NCBI RefSeq assembly: GCF_029962835.1
Contig: NC_080573.1
Location: 34,651,001 to 34,715,000, forward strand
Reading direction: 5' to 3'
Length of the DNA stretch: 64,000 nucleotides
From: Magnolia sinica
Taxonomy: Eukaryota > Streptophyta > Magnoliopsida > Magnoliales > Magnoliaceae
Part shown: positions 11,040 to 21,779 of the stretch, piece after piece
How the letters are laid out: each line of letters begins with the position of its first letter
Position numbering within the stretch: position 1 is the stretch's first letter
Notes under the pieces: model-generated
The model's database searches: none
What the model was told of the DNA's origin: nothing
Seen by the model: the letters and a program-made list of their open reading frames with translations, nothing else
Position numbers and translations under genes: made by a program

Positions 11040-11600
11040 AACATGCTTGTGACATGCACATCTAGGCTACATGGGTGAGCGTGGTATAAATGTACTTTCA
11101 AATCGATGCTTAAATCCTACTTTTAAAAGTGTTGATTTAAATATATGCGAACATTGTATATATGGTAAACAATCGTAGTTATATTTTAAATCTAGAAAGC
11201 ATGTTAGTAAGGGTATTTTAAATTACGTGCATTATGAAGTATGGGGGCCGTCGCCCATGGTTTCTAGAGAGGGGTCGTCGCTCTTTGTATCATTCATAGA
11301 TGACTACTTTAAAAAAATGTGGGAACACTTCATGAAGTATAAATCAGATACTTTTGCCACCTTCAAAGTGTGGAAGGCGATGGTAGATAAACAGTCAGGA
11401 AAAATTAAAAGTATTAATGACAGATAATAGTGAAGAATTCAATTAGTTTTGTAAATATGAGCGGATCATACGATATAACATAATCAAGCACACACCAGAG
11501 CAGAATGGTATAGTGAAACTAATAAATTAGACTCTTGGAGAGAGCCTGAAGCATGTTGAGCAACGATGGGTTAGGCAAGGAGCTATGGACTAGGGGCGTT
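11040..11600 (+). pseudogene. Copia integrase remnant (GAG-pre-integrase plus rve core)
   Basis: The zinc-binding part is visible: 'HAHLGYMGERG' then 'CEHCIYGKQ'. The usual Trp before the first His is a TGA stop. The core starts with 'VHYEVWGPSPMVSREG' and 'FVSFIDDY', then 'FMKYKSDTFATFKVWKAMV'. The frame stops at 11427 and later core motifs (an MTDN-like stretch and 'HTPEQNG') continue in pieces to about 11600. Integrase would insert the cDNA into host DNA; the stops and frameshifts disable it. Confidence 0.85.
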
Positions 11601-11991
11601 AACACGACTTATTACGTAATGAATCAGTCTTCGTATATGCCGATCGGTTGTAAAATTTTAAAGTGTGGAGTAGTCATGATGTAGACTGCTTAGGTTGCGA
11701 GTATTTGATTGTAGTACTTACTCTCATGTACCATTAGTTTAGTGAGATAAGCTAGACCAAAGGGTGAAAAAAATACCCTTTGTTGGTTGTGGTGATGGTG
11801 TGAAGGGATATAGGCTATATGACTAGGTCACATGAAAGATCACAATAAGTCGCGATGTCAAGTTTGACGAGGATTCATTGTTCTGTAAGGAAGAACAGAA
11901 GGAAAAAAGAAAGTTAGCAACTATTAATGTTAAAATTGAAAAAGGTGAGACATACGTTGAAGCCAAGCAACAAGAATAGGTACAAGAGTAG

Positions 11992-12657
11992 GTGGATCAA
12001 CCATATATAAGGAGAAATTCACTTAAAGATTGCAGATTATTGGATAGAAACAGAAATGACTCGAATATTGCATTTGACATCATTATAAACGAGGAGGATC
12101 CATTTACCTTTCAGGAAACATTGGATGATTCAGATATTGAGAAGTGGATGATAACCGTACAAGACAAGGTAGACTCTTTGTACAAGAATAAAATGTGGGA
12201 ACTGGTGTAACTCCCCATTTGGAAGGAGGTCATTGTACGTCCTAAAGTAGTCACCTAGACAGTGGTACAAGAAGTTTAATGCTTTATGATGAGTCAGCGG
12301 TTTACTAGGAGTGAATATGATCATTGTGTTTACTTCAAGACATTGAGTGATGTGAAATATATTCTACTGGTATTATATGTTGATGATATGCTTATCGCCA
12401 ATCAAAGTATGTCTGAAATCAATATATTGAAGACTCAGTTATCAGGGACATTCGAAATGAAAGATCTGAGGGATGTAAAGAGGATTTTCGGTATAGACAT
12501 ACACAAAGAGAGGGAGATGAGCATATTACAGTTGTCTCGAGCTGAATATCTTGAGAAGGTATTAGTAAAGTTTGGAATAGATAAGGTTAAGACAGTTATC
12601 ACACCCCCATATTGTTCACTTCAGGCTTTCTTCAGAGCAATGTTCCATTACAGATAA
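11992..12657 (+). pseudogene. Copia reverse transcriptase remnant with internal deletion
   Basis: The N-terminal part ends 'DKVDSLYKNKMWELV' near 12207. About 60 bases later the sequence resumes with a 'QWYKKFNAL' motif and 'FTRSEYDHCVYFK'. The YVDDM active-site motif is at about 12374-12388, followed by 'SGTFEMKDLRDVKRIFGIDI' and 'RAEYLEKVLVKFG'. In intact elements WELV and QWYK are separated by well over 100 residues that include the first catalytic Asp (VDVKTAFL region). That part is missing, so the enzyme is dead regardless of the stops. Confidence 0.85.
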
Positions 12658-12699
12658 AGAAAAGTGACATATATCATGTGTGCTCCATTCGACTGCAGC

Positions 12700-13310
12700 T
12701 GATAGTTTAATGTATGTCATGGTCTCTACGAGACTAAATATTTCACAAGCGGTCAGTGTTATGAGCAGAAACATGTCAAACCCCGGTAAGCAACATTTAG
12801 AGGTAGTAAAATAACTGCTTCGCTATCCGCGAGGTACAATGGACTATATCTTGACATTTGAAAAATCAGAGGGATGCTATGTGGATTCTAATTATGCAGG
12901 GAATGTGGATAACAAAATGTTGACTTCTTGTTACTCGTTTCTAATAACAGATAAAACAACTAGTTGGATGTTGAAGCTTTAAACTTTAGTTATTTTTTCC
13001 ATAGTAAAAGCTAAGTATATGGCAATGACGGAACCATTTAAAGAAGGTGCTTAGTTGCGTGGAATGATAAACGAACTCGAACTTCAACGGGAAGCCGTGC
13101 CGGTTAATTGTGAGAGTGAAAGCACAATCAATTTGGCAAAGAATTTTTTTTACCATTATAAAACTAAACATGTTGGTATTCGTCATTATTTTATCCAATA
13201 AGTACTTAAGGGAGGTAGGTCACTTTCGAGAAGATCCATATGAACGTGAATTCGACGGACATGCTTACAAAGGTGGTTCTACATGGAAAAGTTCTTATTC
13301 TGTTTGACTT
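12700..13310 (+). pseudogene. Copia RNase H remnant
   Basis: Pieces include a 'CYVDSNYAGNVDNK' motif near 12877-12920 (family CDSDYAGD), a 'CYSFL' stretch, 'AKYMAMTEPFKEGA' near 13010-13050, and a TKHVGIRHYFI-like stretch around 13160-13195. Stops and frame changes separate them. RNase H removes the RNA strand during reverse transcription. The C-terminal end runs up to the polypurine region. Confidence 0.75.
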
Positions 13311-13424
13311 CTCTAGATTTGGCGAAAGTTTGATAAAGACAGAGTGTGCACAAAAAGCGATGACGATGGTGAAGTTATGATGGAGGTGATCAGAGATGGA
13401 GCTTGGAATAATGGTTCATAATGA

Positions 13425-13443
13425 TTGAAGTTATGATGGAGAT
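13425..13443 (+). other. Copia polypurine tract
   Basis: The purine-rich sequence GATGGAGAT lies directly before the TGTTG start of the 3' LTR, the usual place for plus-strand priming. A similar GATGGAGGTGATCAGAGATGGAG stretch lies ~50 bp upstream (about 13378-13400). Confidence 0.5.
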
Positions 13444-14000
13444 TGTTGTTAAATGTCTTTAATCTATACAGGGAACAATGGTTTGATTGATCAATCGAGT
13501 GAGCCCTGAATTGAACATATTAGTCTTTGGACAGTCTCGATCGATCAACGAATTTTGAAAATACTTGTAAACTCTCTAGACACTTTTGAACATGTTTGAG
13601 TGATTGAACATGTGGTGCTCGATCGATCGAGAACTGCTCGATTGATCGATGCTTAGAACGACGGCACACTCAATTTTGATTTCCTAATTCGGGTGTTATG
13701 TTATGTTATATATATATATATATAAATTGTGGGATTATGGTAGAATAATCAGGGCTTAAACGGTTTTATGATTAGAGAGGAGAAAACGAGGGTTTTCGGA
13801 ATTGTAAGTTCTTCTATCTTTTTTATTTATCGCTTTCGCAATGCTTGTTGTCGTTTTCTACCATGGTTGTTTTTTTTTTTTTTTTTTTTTTTCCATAGAG
13901 GTTTTTCCATATAAAATTCATGTAACTTATATATGCTTTGTTTGCATTTGCTTATTGTCAAATAATTCAAATTTAAGATTTTCTTTTCAACCCCCCAACA
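13444..14000 (+). repeat. Copia 3' LTR
   Basis: 557 bp from TGTTG to CAACA. It matches both parts of the split 5' LTR. A (TA)n tract at about 13707-13722 replaces the GCTATAAATG TATA-like site of the 5' copy. A long poly-T tract lies at 13868-13892. The many differences between the LTRs suggest an old insertion; an exact figure needs an alignment. Confidence 0.85.
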
Positions 14001-17000
14001 TGGACCACTCCCAAAAACATCATTGATATGACAATGTAACCTTTTAATCCATGCTCCGTAAATATATTGTCAACAACACAAATACTTCCACGAGTCCACG
14101 TTTAACCGAAGAAAGGTAAGAGGTTGGCAAATAAGATCTTCCCATCTCTAAGATAAGTAGGCCTCTGTCCCTCTATAGTGGGCTCATTATTTCAAATGGA
14201 CCCAGTTACTGAATAATGGACCCATGTGTACTGTTGAGGATCATATAGTAATTTTCGTTATTCATGTCTTCAAGAAAGCACAATAAATTAATGCCCACTA
14301 TGCTTAAGTAGAAAGAAAAAGTTGGATACTCCGCCACAGTGTAATCTACGTGATCGGGGCGAAACTTGGAAATTGTACATGGGGCATATGTGAAACTCAA
14401 TTCAAACCGTCCATATGGTGGGCCGTGCTTTAGATGTTTTATAAAATAACAATTAGAGTGAAACAATAACTTACCTTACCAATTAATTGATATCTAAGGG
14501 ATGGCCAGCATGAAAATAAACAGCAACTCAAATTCAGAAAACAAAATTTGAAAATCAGAGACAACATCTCACATAATTAATATTATTTTACTGTTATGAC
14601 TTATCTAAAGTCGGCTCTTTGGTTTGAACAGTCAAATTTGAGTAAGATATCTTCCATGTGTAGAAATGTAAGTGCCTGAGTATCATCCATCACACCCCGC
14701 CAGAGTATCAAATACCTCCCTTCTTACGTAAATATATGGAATACCATTGAGTGTTAATGTATGCCTGATGATCGTGGTTTATCTAACATTGATTTTTCTC
14801 TTCTTGTCTTTTCCGTTGTTATTATTATTGTTTTTTCATTCTTTTCTCATCTAAATGACACCCACCAGACCAAAATTTCTACAAGGACGTTTGGATTTTT
14901 CTTACACGTATAAACGAGTAGATATGCCAATGAAATCCCAACCGCCCACAAGGAAAAAATGAACATAAACAACATGGTACATAAGTTAAAAGATAAGGAA
15001 TACTGCATACGTGTTAACGTGGCACTTGTGTGTTATATCAAGGCTGTTTGTTAGGTCAGGCTAAGCTTTTACATAACCGTCCCTGTAAACCAGGCCAATC
15101 CACTCATAAGTGGGCTGGACTAAGTGTGAGAAAAATGAACGGTTAGAAAGAGAATCACTGACGACCTATGTTTAATGTGTATAAATGGCTTTGCTGATGA
15201 GATATTGTTTTGTGATAGGGCATGTTCACGTTGAGCCCCAGATGATACATGGCCCAGATCTGACACACATATGCTATGTTGGCATGCATGGTGCGATTCA
15301 TCCCTTCCAATTGTCCTCGCGTGAATGGCTTTAGCATTTGCTCTTTAGAGAAACCATATACTCAATTAGCTTGTTAGACCCAACAAATGAAATAGGTAAT
15401 CCATGCAAGAGAATTTGTACGATCCACTAGCCCAGAACATGCACAGATGTCCTCGAGCCTTGAGTTTGTAGAAGTGGGTCCACAGATCAGTGATCCAGAT
15501 TGTTGATAAGATGGGCCCTGCCATGGATCGTGGATTGCACTTCAATGGCCAAGGAAGACAAGATAGCAGTGGCCCATCTTCGCTACGGAAAATGGCCAGT
15601 AATTAGCTTCTGTGATCTTCCAATCTGGTTGATTCCAATCCAAGTTTTCAGTTCCCTCAACAGGCGGGGCTGAGGTCCATTCAAACCCAGTTGGTAAAGT
15701 ACAACTTAGACCTGATCACACAGCCCGGGCTTGGTGGGCCATAATAACGAATGCCTGATCAACCCATAATAAACATACAAGGGCGCTCGAGCCCAAGTCC
15801 GGTTTAAGATTGAGCTTTACTGCCCAACAGACTCTTTGACATAGCCCGACCCCTGCTGGATTAGTAAACGGGCTTAAATTTAAGACCGGCCAAGACTTAT
15901 ATATCCATGGGCTTATTACTACCCAAGGTGGGCCAAGATGAAAAGCTCGCTGGCCCAGTCTGGTGATTAACAGCCATAAGAGTTTGTTTTCCACAAGGCG
16001 AATTTGGTATGAATCTTTAAAATATGGGCCCCACGTGCGCAAACTAAAGGCTCGAGTATGCTGTGCATGTCCTTGGCTCGAGGATCATGCATGTCCTTTA
16101 CATGCAAAAAAAAAAAAAAACTCTCGCTTTCTACTGCAAGATGCGATACGAAATGCCATGGCCATGGGATCCTACTATCTCCACACGTGCTAACATGCAC
16201 ATGTTTGAGACATCTGGATCTTTAATGACAGTAGCCTGGATGTGTACGTGCTGCTTTTCGAAAATCAAGCTAGTGTGATCATCAAGTGAGACACGGGTTA
16301 AAGAAGAGAGACAATTGTAAAAAGTTGGCTAATGATGAACGTTTAACTACACGTGTGGATGATCTAATGAACATACTAGAATAATTTTTGTGTCACCCAA
16401 CAATCATAGTAAAACTCACCTGATGAACGGCTCTGATCTTCTACATATGGCTCATGGTAGTAGGATTTGGATGGCCGGTTCGCATTAGCCATACACCATT
16501 TTCTCGGGCACACGCGCACAACATGATAATCTAATATCTTTCTCCGTCTCGTAAGAAATGGAAACAAATCGATGCACTGCAGAGTGTGATGGTACATACA
16601 CATGCACTCAGAAATTGATAAGGCCTGACTATGGGTGGACCAGGGGTTGGGCCCTGATTTTGAGTTCCTTTGGTCGAGCCTGTTGGGCCACCCTTGTTCA
16701 AAATTTTCATTTCATTTCAAAAAATTGCACCACATAGTTCCTTAACTGGTCAGTTGGGGGACATCTAATCGATGGTTGGAATGAAAAATAGTCAATGGTC
16801 CACATTCAACAACATTGGAGATGATGATTTGTTAAATCAATGTATATTTTGAATCATGGGTTATCTACAGTGGGTCCTAAAATTTAAACGGTTCGATTTT
16901 AATTACATGCATGTCACATATACAATTGCCAAGTGCGTGCGTATGAACCGTCACACTTCACCAGAGTATGAAATAAATCCATGAAAATATTTACATTGCA

Positions 17001-17093
17001 GCTTTCTCTCGCTTACAAGTAAGATTATTCTATATTATTTCTCCCTTGTGAAAAAATTGTATTAAAAGCACCCCTTGCTACAATCTTCGAAGC

Positions 17094-17139
<46 letters not shown>
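14001..17139. other. CASPL upstream region, no gene
   Basis: No coding region is recognised. The stretch is mostly low-copy, with MITE-like GGGCC-rich parts at about 15040-15120, 15660-15960 and 16620-16700. The last 120 bp have weak TATA-like sites (CTATATTATTT near 17029; GTATTAAAAG near 17058) and end in a (TC)n tract beside the CASPL start codon. Short open frames on either strand have no support. Confidence 0.5.
17096..17135 (+). repeat. (TC)n microsatellite in the CASPL 5' leader
   Basis: About 20 CT repeats end four bases before the ATG at 17140, so they are probably transcribed as 5' UTR. CT-rich leaders are common in plant genes and this one is likely length-variable. A second (TC)n tract lies just inside intron 1 at 17411-17440. 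Confidence 0.8.
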
Positions 17140-17405
17140 ATGGATGTTGAAGATGGTGGAAAACCTAGGCCACAAGACCTTGAGAAACCAACGGTTGGGT
17201 TTGATGGGTCATGTCTAGTAGTAAAAGCAAAGGCAAGTGAATGGCCATTTGTGGTGTTAAGGGTGCTAGCAATATGTGCCACGCTCTCAGCTACACTTGT
17301 GATGGCACTGAACAAGCAAAGCAAAACAATGGTTGTGGCATTGGTTGGAAATACTCCTATTACTGGAACCGTCACTGCCAAGTTTCAACAAACCCCAGCT
17401 TTTGT
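17140..17405 (+). CDS. CASPL exon 1
   Basis: The ATG is the first after the CT tract and opens an acidic cytosolic N-terminus (MDVEDGGKPR). The exon ends with two bases of a Val codon before GTAAGT; reading on into the intron gives an immediate stop. It encodes helix 1 and most of the first extracellular loop. Confidence 0.9.
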
Positions 17406-17443
<38 letters not shown>

Positions 17444-20400
17444 GGCACTTGAACTTGGCATGTCCGGGTAATGATGAATGGCCCAGCTAGTACGTTAGCT
17501 CAGTCTAATCATCAGGAGGGGTGACATTATACAAAAGGATTAGATGTTTAAAGGCCTTTTCAATTGCCATGCCTTTGTAGTTTAATGACGTAATGGATCC
17601 GGGTCGGAAGCGGATTGCGTACCGAGTAACTCAGTACGCTGAGCATAGTGAGTAAACTCTGCGGGGCCCACCGTGATATATTTATTTTATCCATTCCATC
17701 CATCCGTTTTACCAGATAATTTTACAGGTTAATCCCAAAAATGAAACATATCTGAAGCTCAAGTAGACCACACCACAGGAAACAGTGTGGATTGAACGTC
17801 TACTGTAGAAAAATTCTTGGGGGCCACAGAAGTTTTGGATCAAGTTGATATTTGTGTTTTCCCTTCATCCATATCTGTGTGATCTTATGAACAGTTTGGA
17901 TGACAAATAAACATCACTGTGGGGCCCAGGAAGGTTTCAATGGTGGAAATCATTATTCCCACTGTTTCCTATGTATGGTCCACTTAAGATTTGGATATGC
18001 TTCAATTTTGGGCTCAATGTCTAAAATGAGATGGAAAAATGGATGGACCGCGTGGATAAACCACTTACATTCCCAGTGGGCCCAACAGATTTTACTCAGT
18101 ACGTACTGAGTGAGCCATTTTTAATGGTCAATAATTTCAAGTGTTTCATACCTTTAATTATTTAAATAAATTGTTGTTACAGGCCTAGCTAGGCCTGGAC
18201 CAAGGCTTAGGAATTTAGGAATGGATCTGGCCCAACCGCATACCCGCCCTCGCCCCAGCTCATTGCGTGGTGTCGGGCTTAGTTGGGCTGGAGCCAACGA
18301 AGAATGGCCCGGCCCAGCATATTGACTTGGTCAATCATCACCTGATTGGTGTTTTGAAGACATTTGTAAGCGAATTCCAATCACCATACATGTCTACCTT
18401 AAAGATACGTTTGATCTGGGCCATCCTTAAATGACCCAGCCCATTTATATGATGGAACTTGCTGTAAATAGGGATATTCCATAATAATAATAATAATAAT
18501 AATTAAAAAAATAAAAAAATCTTAGATTAGACTATTTAAAATCTTAACCATTTAAATCTTTCTATTACAGGCCTGGTTTAGGCTTGGCCTGTCCTACAGG
18601 ATTCAGGAGATTAATGGTGCAGTAGCCTGGCCCTCCATTACACTGGTCCTCAGTGTGTAAAATGGCCGATTTATGTGAAGCTTGCTGTGTTCTACATGTG
18701 AAATCCACTCCCTCCATCCCCTACACTTTTTCATTTTTACCATAAAGCCACCGAAGATAATCCCGATACAAAACTCAGGTGGGCCACACCATAGGGAACA
18801 ATGTAAAATCAAGCTTAAAACCTCTAAATTCATGTGGTGTAGACCGCCCAAACTTGGAATCTGGCCAATTTTTGGACTGACTGTTCATCCTGGTGAGGCC
18901 CGCCTGATGAACAAATTGGATGGAATATGCGCAGCATGGTGTGTGACACATACAACCTACAGTTGTTGCGCACTAGTTTGTTGAAATAGAACTAGTGAAT
19001 ATTTTTTAATATTAACCATCCAATGAAATGTATTCTTATCGTCTACTCAATAATCTCAATCAATTTTAGAAAAGCACCTATGTTAGATGATGCTGACAAT
19101 CCCATCTATGGTTCGCAAAAAATGGATGGTCATTAAAAAAAGACCAACATCCAAAGGGCTACTATCTCGTTCTCCACGATTTCTTCAGTTTTGGAATTTC
19201 ATGCAAGATTTTCAAAATTTCAAGTCTTATCAGGATATTACTTGAAAGATCTCACTGACAATAAACAAAACAAAACATTATAATAAATTAATAATTAAAA
19301 TATATATGTAATTATAGATAGAAAACACTCAAGATAAATTATTAGGATAGCATGCTTAGGTATTTCCAATTCAATGCCTATTATTATTTCTATTTGTTCA
19401 TTAGCTATATTGGTCTCTAAAAACCATGCATGCAGTTGTTTTTGTTGGATGGTTGACATTGAATATTTTCAGGAACTAGGATACGGATCATTGTGATAGA
19501 AATAAATTTTCAATTAAAGAAAGACCATTTTGTAATTTTTTAAATATTGGTTGTGGTGATTTTCTCATGTTTAAATTCTTTCATTGCTCATGTTGACATT
19601 GATTTTGTGATGCAGGTTCTTTGTGATAGCCAATGCTATTGCCAGTTTCCATAACATATCCTTGTTGCTGCTTCGCTTATATGGTAGTAAGTTGCAAATA
19701 AAAGGGCTTGGGCTTTTGGTCACTATCTCAGACATGGTAATAAGCATTTCATTCATTCTTTTTCTTTGACTGAGAAAAAATTGGAATGATCCACTAATTG
19801 GGTGGACCACACACATGCACTGAACCGGCCAATCAGTTGTCCATTGATTTTATGATGGTGTAGCTTGGCTCCGAATGGACCATCTTGATTTTTGCCCCAG
19901 TATATGCGTGGGGCCAGCCTTGATGTGTGCACGAGATATATTTTGTTCATTAGGTGCACCCTTGAATGTTAGGAAATGGGGCCAAACTTCAGCCTCATTG
20001 GAAACTAAGATGGCCACATCACGTGAAGAGTTGGGATGGGACGCCTAAGCAATAAAAATTTCCGGAGAGTTGTGCAGCCCATCATGTTTTTTATATTCCA
20101 TCCAATCCATTCATCAGTCAGAGTCCACATGGAAGAATGGACCCAACAAAATTTAGGCCATTCCAAGCTCCAAGTGGGACACACCAAGTGAATTTATAGA
20201 TCCTATGAATGATTTTCAATGTTCCTTAAGTGTGACCCACCTAATTACCGACCTGATTTTGGTCTCCATGGTAAACTTGAGGCGGAGAACCTGATGCACG
20301 GATTGGATTTGGTAAACAATTCCAGTGTGCCCTATAGAGGTCAACAACACTATATGATCTTCCCATACAGAGATTCAAAGTGGGCCCTACCCAATTCCTG

Positions 20401-21054
20401 ATCTGTGAACAATGATCTTTATAACCATAGGAGCATCCTCCTATCTATACTGCTCGCAATGGGCCAAGATGATCTTTCTGGTTCCAGGCCCGCCAAGGAC
20501 GAAGGATGGGCCTACTGTTTGCCCAACGGGGTAGGCCCAATCCTCAATTTCAAGCCCACTAATTAATGAGCTGGATACGGCCGAAGTCTATCAAATATTT
20601 TTGAGGTCTAGTCCAAGTCCAGTCCAGCACCGATTTATGACTGACAATGGTGGGCCATGGCCTAAAGTGCAAACCCACTTAGTAATGGGCCGATCAATGG
20701 ACTTAGTTTCAGGGCCAGCAAGAAAATGGGTAATTGTGGCCCGTCCAGAACCTGCCCCAACATATGGCCCATTTATTACCTGTTGATTTTTTGATATATT
20801 TATGTTTTGCGATGGATGTTGTGTAGATGATGGTATCTCTAGTCTCAGCTGCCGCTGCAGGTGCAGCTGCAATGGCTGAACTTGGGAAGAATGGCAACAC
20901 ACATGCAAGGTGGAACAAGATCTGCGACCGGTTCGAGACATTCTGTGACCATGGTGGTGGGGCCCTCATCGCATCCTTCATCAGCGTCGGTCTTTTGATG
21001 GCTCTCAATGCGTTATCCACCGTTGCTCTTTACAAGAACCGGGCATGTCGTTAA
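17140..21054 (+). CDS. CASP-like protein, CASPL1-type (three exons)
   Basis: Exons 17140-17405, 19616-19736 and 20827-21054 join with GTAAGT/GCAG and GTAATA/GTAG splice sites, in frame, to 204 residues, the usual CASPL length. Four membrane helices are predicted at about 36-58, 90-112, 120-146 and 172-196, with both ends cytosolic. Family marks: an Arg in helix 1 (R41, in VLRVLA), an Asp in helix 3 (D128, in TISDMM), QQTPAFVFFVIANAIA in the first extracellular loop, and paired cysteines (C162, C169) in the second loop. CASP proteins form plasma-membrane scaffolds that guide wall modification; CASPL members have other, mostly unknown, membrane-domain roles. A polyadenylation-like AATTAAA lies at 21145-21151. 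No stop, frameshift or missing key residue is seen. The subfamily letter (1B-1E) cannot be fixed by eye. Confidence 0.9.
17597..18125. mobile_element. MITE family C copy in CASPL intron 1
   Basis: The ends are long imperfect inverted repeats. The left end reads GAGTAACTCAGTACG then GAGTAAACTCTGCGGGGCCC. The right end, reverse-complemented, reads CTCACTCAGTACG then TGAGTAAAATCTGTTGGGCCC. The interior is itself nearly symmetric, with GTAGACCACACCACAGGAAACAGTG on the left mirrored by CACTGTTTCCTATGTATGGTCCAC on the right. It is about 530 bp, non-coding, with no transposase. Related copies: 5240-5470, 26870-27200, 33760-34130, 41180-41700, 57375-57900 and 58095-58600. Confidence 0.8.
18590..18975. 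mobile_element. GGGCCACACC-type MITE fragment in CASPL intron 1
   Basis: It has 'GATACAAAACTCAGGTGGGCCACACCATAGGGAACAATG' (in parts) and a 'GAGGCCCGCCTGATGAACAAATTGGATGGAATATGCG' end, a layout also seen around 41800-42240. No coding content. The exact ends are not resolved. The preceding 18180-18345 holds a GGCCTGG/GGCCCAGC-rich fragment of the kind found at 45951-46083. Confidence 0.5.
19616..19736 (+). CDS. CASPL exon 2
   Basis: It follows TTTTGTGATGCAG, a good acceptor. The first base completes the Val codon of exon 1 and 40 codons follow without a stop to GACATG|GTAATA. It encodes the end of loop 1, helix 2 and the start of helix 3 including the conserved Asp. Confidence 0.9.
19737..20826 (+). 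other. CASPL intron 2 with repeat fragments
   Basis: The intron is 1,090 bp, from GTAATAAG to TTGTGTAG. It contains GGGCC-rich repeat pieces (about 19900-20200 and 20350-20760) and no coding exon. Confidence 0.7.
20827..21054 (+). CDS. CASPL exon 3
   Basis: It follows GTGTAG directly and continues helix 3 (SLVSAAAAGAAAMAELG), then the second extracellular loop with RWNKICDRFETFC, then helix 4 (ALIASFISVGLLMALNALS), ending ...YKNRACR and TAA. The loop pattern W..(I/V)C..F..FC is typical of the CASPL1 group. Confidence 0.9.
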   Translation: MMVSLVSAAAAGAAAMAELGKNGNTHARWNKICDRFETFCDHGGGALIASFISVGLLMALNALSTVALYKNRACR

Positions 21055-21151
21055 GAGACTTTGCACTTGCGTGTGCACCGATTTATGATGGACCCTCCTG
21101 TACTGTGTGCTTGCGTGTTTGTTTTGTTTGGTGTTCCGTTTTCTAATTAAA

Positions 21152-21779
21152 GATGGGTTTGGAATGTTCCTTTCCTTCCTTTGATAAGTGGGCGGATTTT
21201 CTCTTCTAAACCTGTTTGTGGTGTATTTTGATTGGTCCAACTAATGTGGGGTGCACACATCCACGAATGGCTATCTTTTTCTACTCTAGTTGGGTTTCTT
21301 AGGTGGGCTACACTTTTGGGGTCTGTGGTCTGGGCTAGTAATGGGCTTTTCCAAGCCCGGCCCATATGTTAAATACCAGGGCTATGGACCAGACCAGCCC
21401 ACAAGATAAGCATCTGGGTTCAAACCCGGTTCAGCTTGCTCGCCAAGCACCGTTCTGGGATGGGCCAGGCCGGGCTGTCACATTAGTCCTTTGTGCACAT
21501 CCAAATCCACCCCAATTACTTGTTGGGTCATCAATTTCATATGACCAAGTGGAGGCATTGGCTAAATCAAGCCTGAAATAGATGGTCGTAGCCTGGGCCC
21601 AGGCTAGGTGGGTGGCATGGGCCACACTGTCTCTGAGCCGGTGAAAAACAACGCAACTTATGTGGATCACACGTCTATGTAGATGATGAACGGTTTGAAA
21701 GAAGTAGAAATGGTGTGCGGGCCACCTAATGAGTGGAGCTGCTTGATCTTTGGACGCTGCATCTAACCGATGGGGTCCA
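21152..21779. other. Region downstream of CASPL, no gene
   Basis: GGGCC-rich MITE-like fragments (about 21320-21610) and low-copy sequence. No gene recognised. Confidence 0.45.

Larger units (their letters stand above)
2270..14000 (+). mobile_element. Decayed Ty1/Copia retrotransposon with nested insertions
   Basis: Two related LTRs frame the element. The 5' LTR is 2270-2670 plus 8806-8935 (531 bp in total, split by an insertion). The 3' LTR is 13444-14000 (557 bp). Both start TGTTG; the 3' copy ends CAACA. A tRNA-Met-type primer site follows the 5' LTR at 8938, and a purine-rich tract precedes the 3' LTR. Between them lie broken gag, protease, integrase, RT and RNase H pieces in Copia order (integrase before RT). 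Removing the two nested insertions and their target duplications leaves about 4.7 kb, a normal Copia size. No matching 5-bp target duplication was found at 2265-2269 versus 14001-14005, so the outer limits may be a few bases off or one flank has changed. Confidence 0.85.

Noticed and set aside
16063..16278. Small overlapping frames on both strands upstream of CASPL
   Set aside because: Short, mutually overlapping, contain a poly-A tract read as Lys runs, no family resemblance.
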